Assembly (NCBI GenBank): GCA_964636985.1 | Contig: CAZWSX010000021.1 | Location: forward strand, 71,837 to 135,836 | DNA length: 64,000 bases | Reading direction: 5' to 3' | Source: CAZWSX01 sp964636985 | Lineage (GTDB): Bacteria > Planctomycetota > Planctomycetia > Pirellulales > Pirellulaceae | Part shown: positions 59,186-64,000 of the stretch, piece by piece | How positions within the stretch are numbered: the stretch's first letter is position 1 | How the letters are laid out: each line of letters starts with the position of its first letter | Notes under the pieces: generated by a model | Told to the model about the DNA's origin: nothing | The model's database searches: none | The model's input: the letters and a program-made list of their open reading frames with translations, nothing else | Made by a program: the position numbers and the translations under genes

Positions 59186-60118
59186 ATGAGCGTACCCAGT
59201 GGCAATTGCCGGTTCACGACAGCTTGCATCTTGGCAGTGGTGCTGGCAAGTTCGACCGATCTTGCCTGGGCTGGATTTCCCGGCGACGGCTGGTATGCCC
59301 CTCGCGAGCGAACCCTCACGCGCGGACGGCACGGACTGAGCCCGGCCGAACTCGCGCCGATTTGGATCGCCGACGATCTCGACACGCGACGAACGCTCGA
59401 CAGAATGACCCAGCCCATCTCGTTGAATGTTGAGGATATGGCACTCGACCAGTTCGCCGATACGTTAGCCCGCAAAACTGGCATGCAAATCCTCCTCGAT
59501 CACAGGGCCCTCGAAGAAGCCAGCATCACCGCCGAGCAGGCCATCACACTGCAAGTCGACCAGGTACCGCTCCGTCAGGCCTTGAGCCTCGCACTCGAGC
59601 CGCTCGAGATGACATGGGATGCGACAGGCAAGGTTGTCCAGCTTACATCACGGGAAAAGGCTAAGTGCATAAACACCACCGTGGTCTATCCCGTGTTCGA
59701 TCTCGTCGTCTATCCGCGCAAGATCGAAAAGCAACTCGACAGGAAAATAACGACGGGCGTAGGCGCCGACTTCGATACGCTGATGACGCTCCTGCAAGAA
59801 ACGATCTCGCCCGACTCGTGGGAAGAAGCAGGCGGACCAGGGCGAATTAGTCCCTTTCCCGCGTCGTGTGGTTTGGTGATCTCCTCGACCCGCGAGGTTC
59901 ACGAACAAGTGGAACAAGTACTGACCGGTTTGCGCAAGGCACGAGCGATCCAGCAGGTTGAAACCATGAACGTCGCTATCGATAGTGCCGCTTCCAAAGA
60001 AAAGGAAAATGTGTCGCTGGCATCGCGCTCGCTGAGCGCCCCGCGACTATCTAGACCCAAGCGGATTCGCGACACGGCCAAGATCAACCGCTGGCAAATC
60101 CCCCGCACCAGCGAATAG
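59186..60118 (+). CDS. Exported STN-domain protein (secretin/TonB short N-terminal type)
   Basis: A 310-residue exported protein. A signal peptide of about 28 residues ends near TDLAWA. Residues ~70-145 form an STN-like domain: PISLNVEDMALDQFADTLA, then GMQILLDHRALEEA and VPLRQALSLALEPLEMTW, the pattern seen in secretins (PilQ, GspD) and FecA-like receptors. From ~155 there is a second, secretin N-domain-like part (VVYPVFDLVV, DTLMTLLQETISPDSW, GLVISSTREVHEQVEQVL). The channel-forming C-terminal beta domain of secretins is missing. ATG 59186 has GAGGA about 10 bases upstream. It converges on LRR member 7, with only 6 bp between the stops. Function unknown. Confidence 0.75.
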   Translation: MSVPSGNCRFTTACILAVVLASSTDLAWAGFPGDGWYAPRERTLTRGRHGLSPAELAPIWIADDLDTRRTLDRMTQPISLNVEDMALDQFADTLARKTGMQILLDHRALEEASITAEQAITLQVDQVPLRQALSLALEPLEMTWDATGKVVQLTSREKAKCINTTVVYPVFDLVVYPRKIEKQLDRKITTGVGADFDTLMTLLQETISPDSWEEAGGPGRISPFPASCGLVISSTREVHEQVEQVLTGLRKARAIQQVETMNVAIDSAASKEKENVSLASRSLSAPRLSRPKRIRDTAKINRWQIPRTSE

Positions 60119-60124
60119 GCAAAC

Positions 60125-61240
60125 CTAACGAGAGCCATAACGGTCGACCACACACAGAGGCAACGCTTCCTTTAGCTTCTTCACGCCATCGTCGGTGACT
60201 TGAGCTCGCTTCAACGTAACCCGCTCCAACTGGGCGAGTCCATAAAGATGCACCAGCCCAGCGTCGTCCACCAACGTATGGCTCAGCCCCAGCTCCTGCA
60301 AATTCACCAGCGGCTTGAGTTCCACCAGTCCCGCCGACGTCACCTTCGTCGCCTCCAAGTCGAGCGAGTCCAGCTCTGTAAACTGTGCGATCCGCTTCAT
60401 CCCTGCGTTGCTCACCGCGGTATAGCTCAAGCCCAACTCCTGCAATCGCGTCAACCGCTGGAGCTTCTCGACGCCCACGTCGGTAACTTGCGATGCGCCA
60501 TCCAGATGGAGTTTTGTCAAACGCGTCAGTCCCGCAAGATGCTGGAGCCCCTCATCGGTAATATTCGCGCGATAAAGCGATAGCGACTGCAAATCGGTCA
60601 GCCCCCTCAGGTGCCGCAGGCCTTGGTCGGTGACCTCGGTCGAGCGAATGTCGAGGTGTTGAACGTGAGTCAGTCGCCCAATCATTTTGAGATCGTCGTC
60701 GGTAACCAGCAGTACCTTGACATCGCTCAGACTGCCGAAAAAATCGTCGCCCAATACCGAGACCAGGTATCGATGAATACGTGGCTCGACAAACGGAGGA
60801 GCCAATTCGTCAGGCGAACTGTAGTTGTATCGCACGCTCGAGTGATAGCCGCGCGAATGGAGCGCCGCGACGTCGCGTTGCTGCCGCGCCAAATGCAGCT
60901 CGCGCGCCAGCCAACTCAGCGGAACGGCAATCACCAGCACGATCAACATCAACGTCGCCAGATCGAATTGCAACTTCCCGCCGACAAACCGGTTCGCAAC
61001 GATCCAAGCAAACATCAACGGCAACAGGATCGACGTGGCCGCCACGGCAAACACCACCGTGTAACCCTTGTACTCGTTGAACGAAAACCAACGGTACTGT
61101 TCCGAAAGATAAAGCCCCAGTTGAAGCAAAAGCACCGCGCACAAATACTTGGCCACCGTCGGCACATACCAGCGCGGCTGGCCCTGCGCCAGCTCTTGGA
61201 GTTCCCGACGAGCATCGCCGGTGGATTGACTCGCCGACAT
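60125..61240 (-). CDS. Membrane-anchored LRR protein, array member 7
   Basis: A 371-residue paralogue set apart by the STN gene. It starts MSASQSTGDARRELQ, then GQPRWYVPTVAKY, three hydrophobic segments (about residues 28-45, 57-80 and 87-104, the last after QFDLATLMLIVLVIAVP), the linker LGDDFFGSL and eight LRRs, among them TEVTDQGLRHLRGL, ANITDEGLQHLAGL, SQVTDVGVEKLQRL, TAVSNAGMKRIAQF, TKVTSAGLVELKPL, TLVDDAGLVHLYGL and AQVTDDGVKKLKEA. ATG 61240 is preferred because paralogues start at the same place; the frame is open to 61366. It is divergent from the AAA gene by 116 bp. Confidence 0.82.
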   Translation of the reverse strand: MSASQSTGDARRELQELAQGQPRWYVPTVAKYLCAVLLLQLGLYLSEQYRWFSFNEYKGYTVVFAVAATSILLPLMFAWIVANRFVGGKLQFDLATLMLIVLVIAVPLSWLARELHLARQQRDVAALHSRGYHSSVRYNYSSPDELAPPFVEPRIHRYLVSVLGDDFFGSLSDVKVLLVTDDDLKMIGRLTHVQHLDIRSTEVTDQGLRHLRGLTDLQSLSLYRANITDEGLQHLAGLTRLTKLHLDGASQVTDVGVEKLQRLTRLQELGLSYTAVSNAGMKRIAQFTELDSLDLEATKVTSAGLVELKPLVNLQELGLSHTLVDDAGLVHLYGLAQLERVTLKRAQVTDDGVKKLKEALPLCVVDRYGSR

Positions 61241-61356
61241 AGTGCTGCTCCCCGGAAGACGCGACGTCCACTTCCAGGTTAGTGTAACCGCCGACAGCAC
61301 CCGACGCGGTCTCTTTTCGTAGACCCTTATTTCCCGGCCATTCACCAGACCAGAGA

Positions 61357-62724
61357 ATGAACCCACGCGCCGCCGTTTGTCCCTTCACAGCAATTGTCTC
61401 TCCTATGACGAAAAAGAAGCCCGTCCTGTGCCGCCGTCTTCATGATCACTTCGACCATGATCCAGCCGACCTGCCTGTTCTCGAACAGCACTATGGATTT
61501 CACGAACGGGCAAACGTTCACCTCGCGATCACCGACCTGAGCAAAACCGCTGACACCGAACCTGGGCTCCTCGGCATCGTCCTCGATCGCCACCACGATA
61601 CAGTCAGCCTGTCGAAGCTGTCGCGCCCTGCGACGGCGGAAGATTTCGATATCGGGCCGGTGGCCTACGTCGACGAGCCGCTGCCCGCCAAGCAACGATT
61701 GTCGTGCGTGAAACGAGGGCTTTATCTCTTCCACTTCGACAAGAAGCCAATCGCACTCCTGATCACGGAATTGGAATTCAGTCGCTCGCCCGGAATCGTG
61801 GCCGAGATCATGGCCCCCGACCGGGAGACTGCGGAACGCTTTGCCCATCGTTTGACGCGCGCGGTTCGGCACGGCGCCGCGTTTCGCGGCCATGTGCTGT
61901 CGCTGGAACGCGACTGTTACGGAGGCGCGGTCATCAAGTTTCACAGCTTGCCCACCGTGACGCGCGATCAAGTGATCTTGCCGGCGGACCTGCTCGATCT
62001 CATCGAGCGCCAGACGGTCGCCTTCAGCGATCACTCCAAACGGCTAGCCGCCGCGGGGCGCCACCTCAAGCGTGGCATTTTGTTGCACGGTCCGCCTGGC
62101 ACAGGCAAGACCTTCTCGGCCATGTATCTGGCGTCTCGCATGCCGGGCCGAACGGTCTTTCTGCTCACGGGCGCAGGGATGGGATCGATCGAAATGGCCT
62201 GCAACATGGCGCGGGTCTTAGAGCCGGCGACCATTATTCTGGAAGACGTCGACTTGATCGGCACGCAACGCGATCGCCAGATGGTCGACGCCAACGCGCT
62301 CTTGTTCGAATTGCTGAACCAAATGGACGGCTTGGCCGACGATGCCGATATCTTGTTCCTCCTGACCACCAATCGCCCCGACGTACTCGAACCAGCCCTC
62401 GCGGCCCGCCCGGGACGAATCGATCAAGCCATCGAGGTGCCGCCGCCCGACGAAGACTGCCGCCGACGCTTGTTCGCGTTGTATTCCCAAGGGCTCACGT
62501 TGGATGTGAAGCGACTCGACGAGACGATCCACAAGTTGAACGGCGTCAGCGCGGCATTCATCCGGGAACTACTCCGCAAAGCGGCGGTCTTCGCGGCCAT
62601 CGATTCCAGTGATAATCTCGTCGTCACGGACGAACACGTCGACGAAGCGCTCGCGGAACTACTCGTCGCCGGCGGACCCCTGACGCAAAGCTTACTGGGC
62701 GCAAGGCGAGCTAAGAATGATTGA
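61357..62724 (+). CDS. AAA ATPase (BCS1/ClpX-like core) with unrelated N-terminal domain
   Basis: A 455-residue ATPase. The N-terminal ~215 residues are not a domain I recognise; they contain HLAITDLSKTADTEPG and an all-beta-like segment. The AAA core (~220-400) has Walker A GPPGTGKTF, Walker B ILEDVDLIG, sensor 1 LLTTNRP and the second region of homology ALAARPGRIDQAIEVPPPD. The Walker B region with a leading Glu-Asp is like that of BCS1-type ATPases. A helical lid region completes the C-terminus. Start 61357 is taken; ATG 61405 is an alternative, and neither has a clear ribosome site. A small protein gene follows after 39 bp. Likely protein remodelling; target unknown. Confidence 0.82.
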   Translation: MNPRAAVCPFTAIVSPMTKKKPVLCRRLHDHFDHDPADLPVLEQHYGFHERANVHLAITDLSKTADTEPGLLGIVLDRHHDTVSLSKLSRPATAEDFDIGPVAYVDEPLPAKQRLSCVKRGLYLFHFDKKPIALLITELEFSRSPGIVAEIMAPDRETAERFAHRLTRAVRHGAAFRGHVLSLERDCYGGAVIKFHSLPTVTRDQVILPADLLDLIERQTVAFSDHSKRLAAAGRHLKRGILLHGPPGTGKTFSAMYLASRMPGRTVFLLTGAGMGSIEMACNMARVLEPATIILEDVDLIGTQRDRQMVDANALLFELLNQMDGLADDADILFLLTTNRPDVLEPALAARPGRIDQAIEVPPPDEDCRRRLFALYSQGLTLDVKRLDETIHKLNGVSAAFIRELLRKAAVFAAIDSSDNLVVTDEHVDEALAELLVAGGPLTQSLLGARRAKND

Positions 62725-62763
62725 CAAGAACGACTGAAACGCAATGGCGCGAGGAGAGTTCAA

Positions 62764-63135
62764 ATGTCCCGCAAGAGCCGACAGCGCGGCATCGAGGAGC
62801 TGTCACCGATCGAACTTGCGCTTTTGCGCGCGTTGGCCCACATTCATCACCAAGGCTGGTACAAGATGTCGGACACCGTTTTGCGACAAGCACTGCGTGC
62901 CGCCGATCAATGGGACGAGAACGCCGAAGTCGCTCTCCGCTGCAATGGTGACGAGGACGAAAGGGTTGTAGAGTACTACGCCGCCCTGCGTAAGCTCGTG
63001 AGCGATACTTCCCTAGTGGCGGGCGCAGGCGATCTAAGAAAGCCCGCGGCACCCCCGTACACGCGCTGCTGGATCACTCCTGAAGGCCTAGCCGAACTAG
63101 CGCGGCACGATGCAAGTTCTAACGACCAAAAGTGA
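62764..63135 (+). CDS. Hypothetical protein, 123 residues, linked to the AAA ATPase
   Basis: A 123-residue charged protein beginning MSRKSRQRGIEELSP. The first half is helical with LALLRALAHIHHQGWYKMSD, the second contains EYYAALRKLVSD and ends WITPEGLAELARHD, a pattern that resembles a small winged-helix domain, but the match is weak. No cysteine motif or membrane helix. GAGGAG lies 8 bases before ATG 62764, supporting the start. It follows the AAA ATPase gene by 39 bp, suggesting a partner or substrate adaptor (inference). Confidence 0.65.
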   Translation: MSRKSRQRGIEELSPIELALLRALAHIHHQGWYKMSDTVLRQALRAADQWDENAEVALRCNGDEDERVVEYYAALRKLVSDTSLVAGAGDLRKPAAPPYTRCWITPEGLAELARHDASSNDQK

Positions 63136-63152
63136 TTCACTCTTTCGCCACG

Positions 63153-64000
63153 CTATTGCTTCGGCACGAGCCGCGACAGTCCCAGTGTCGCCCACGAGGC
63201 CGAGGCGCAGTTGATCGGCGTGAGGAGCTTCGAACTCCCAGGCGAACCGTCCGGCGTCGAGCGAGAAAGCATCGGCCAACTCCCGTCGGGCAATTGCGTG
63301 GCAACCAGAAAATCGATCGCCTTTTGGATTTCAGGGCGCTCGGCCGTGAAGCCTGCCAGCGAGAGAGCATACAACGTTTGACCGGTGGCGAAAGCGTCGC
63401 TCGTTGGTTCGGGAACAGTTTGGCTCCAACCGCCGTCGGCCCGCTGAAGCGCCAACAGTTCGTCGATCGTGGGTTGCATCGCTTCGCGCGGCTTGCCGGA
63501 GGCGGTAGCCAACAAGAGTTTCAGCGCCTTGTCTTGATGGAGATCGGCAGGCGTCGCAGCTTCAAGCCACGCCATCGCTTTGGCGAGCGAAGCCTTTTGT
63601 GCCTCAGGCGAATCCGGCCGCGACTCGCCTGCGAGCGCCATCACAATCCACGCCACATCAGTGGTTTGGCTTTCGTTGATCGGCGGCCGCCGCAGACCTG
63701 CGAAGAACTCCCACGAGCCGTCGGACTGCTGCTTCGCAACGATCTCGTCGGCGATCAGTTGCAAGCTCTGCTTTTGCCCCTCGGTCAACGAAGGACGAGA
63801 CCGCGCCGCCACCGCGAGCATGGGCAGCCCCATGTTCAGCCCGCGGCCCTGCGGACGCGGATCGGGCGGGCTGCTCGGGTCGGGGAAGATCTTCGATGCC
63901 AGTAAGTTCTCCTTGCTCCCCAGCAACGACTCAATCTTGTCGTCCAGGTATTTTTCGTCGATCGCGAATCCACGCTGCTGAGCTTCACTCAACGCCCACA
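63153..64000 (-). CDS. Terpene-cyclase-like (squalene-hopene type) alpha-toroid protein, 5' end outside window
   Basis: The C-terminal ~282 residues of a protein that begins beyond the right edge. It has repeated QW-type motifs of alpha/alpha toroids: QQSDGSWEFF, QRADGGWSQT and TQLPDGSWPM, as in squalene-hopene cyclases and prenyltransferase-like proteins. The visible part has no DxDD catalytic motif, and planctomycete homologues are often secreted proteins without cyclase activity, so the enzyme name should not be pushed. The reading frame stays open to the edge (WALSEAQQR). It converges on the small protein gene (17 bp between stops). Confidence 0.8.
   Translation of the reverse strand, partial: WALSEAQQRGFAIDEKYLDDKIESLLGSKENLLASKIFPDPSSPPDPRPQGRGLNMGLPMLAVAARSRPSLTEGQKQSLQLIADEIVAKQQSDGSWEFFAGLRRPPINESQTTDVAWIVMALAGESRPDSPEAQKASLAKAMAWLEAATPADLHQDKALKLLLATASGKPREAMQPTIDELLALQRADGGWSQTVPEPTSDAFATGQTLYALSLAGFTAERPEIQKAIDFLVATQLPDGSWPMLSRSTPDGSPGSSKLLTPINCASASWATLGLSRLVPKQ

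Noticed and set aside
1..64000. tRNA, rRNA or riboswitch
   Set aside because: I scanned the intergenic gaps by eye and found no cloverleaf with a CCA-like end, rRNA motif or known riboswitch core; a covariance-model scan would settle this.

Overview
The window looks like a chromosomal segment of a planctomycete, probably of the Pirellula/Lacipirellula type. This rests on gene families rather than any marker rRNA: multi-domain proteins joining planctomycete cytochrome c with DUF1549 and DUF1553, a DUF1501 protein, secreted NHL, WD40 and PQQ-type propellers, membrane proteins starting with an NPYxxP motif, LRR proteins of the TDxGL type, an archaeal-type prolyl-tRNA synthetase and GC-rich coding sequence. 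I found no rRNA, tRNA, CRISPR array, transposase or prophage.

Layout. 0-6.4 kb: two membrane proteins, proS, a polysaccharide flippase and an aldolase fused to a double cupin. 6.6-14.3 kb: a plus-strand catabolic or secreted block with an SMP-30-like lactonase, a large c-type-cytochrome DUF1549/1553 protein, a DUF1501 protein, an NHL propeller and a zinc dehydrogenase. 14.4-25.5 kb: small proteins, Hsp20, a VOC protein, a sugar isomerase-like TIM barrel, a DapA-type aldolase, a PQQ-like propeller, a PHP protein, a CbbX-like AAA ATPase and a LmbE deacetylase. 25.8-29.9 kb: a compact signalling operon of pentapeptide protein, response regulator with a degenerate kinase-like domain, and hybrid histidine kinase with phosphotransfer domain. 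29.9-31.1 kb: a single TIR-like (PF10137-type) gene of lower GC whose stop codon lies in one end of a 104-bp imperfect dyad resembling an integron attC site. 31.2-44 kb: typA, an orphan N6 DNA methyltransferase, a ZIP transporter, an ECF sigma operon, rpmA-obg and a rhodanese. 44.4-49.3 kb: a second DUF1549/1553 plus WD40 pair. 49.6-61.2 kb: an array of seven paralogous membrane-anchored LRR proteins, interleaved with a monohaem cytochrome, a tiny membrane protein, an HhH protein and a secretin-type STN protein. 61.4-64 kb: an AAA ATPase with a small partner, and the end of a terpene-cyclase-like protein.

Intergenic DNA is full of short repeat families, most of them palindromic: the GCCGC/GAACGC hairpin pair, ACAGAGG/GAGA tracts, GGACAATCCTGTCC, GCCTGAAGCC, GGGCCGAAGGCCC and an ATCAATCGATT family. 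A 216-bp mosaic of hairpins occurs twice, flanking one membrane-protein gene, and the second copy supplies that protein's last ~20 codons and its stop.

The best candidates for undescribed biology are the putative single-gene defence cassette (TIR-like effector plus attC-like site), the seven-member LRR array, and the pentapeptide/regulator/hybrid-kinase operon. All functional assignments are from reading the sequence; no database search was run.
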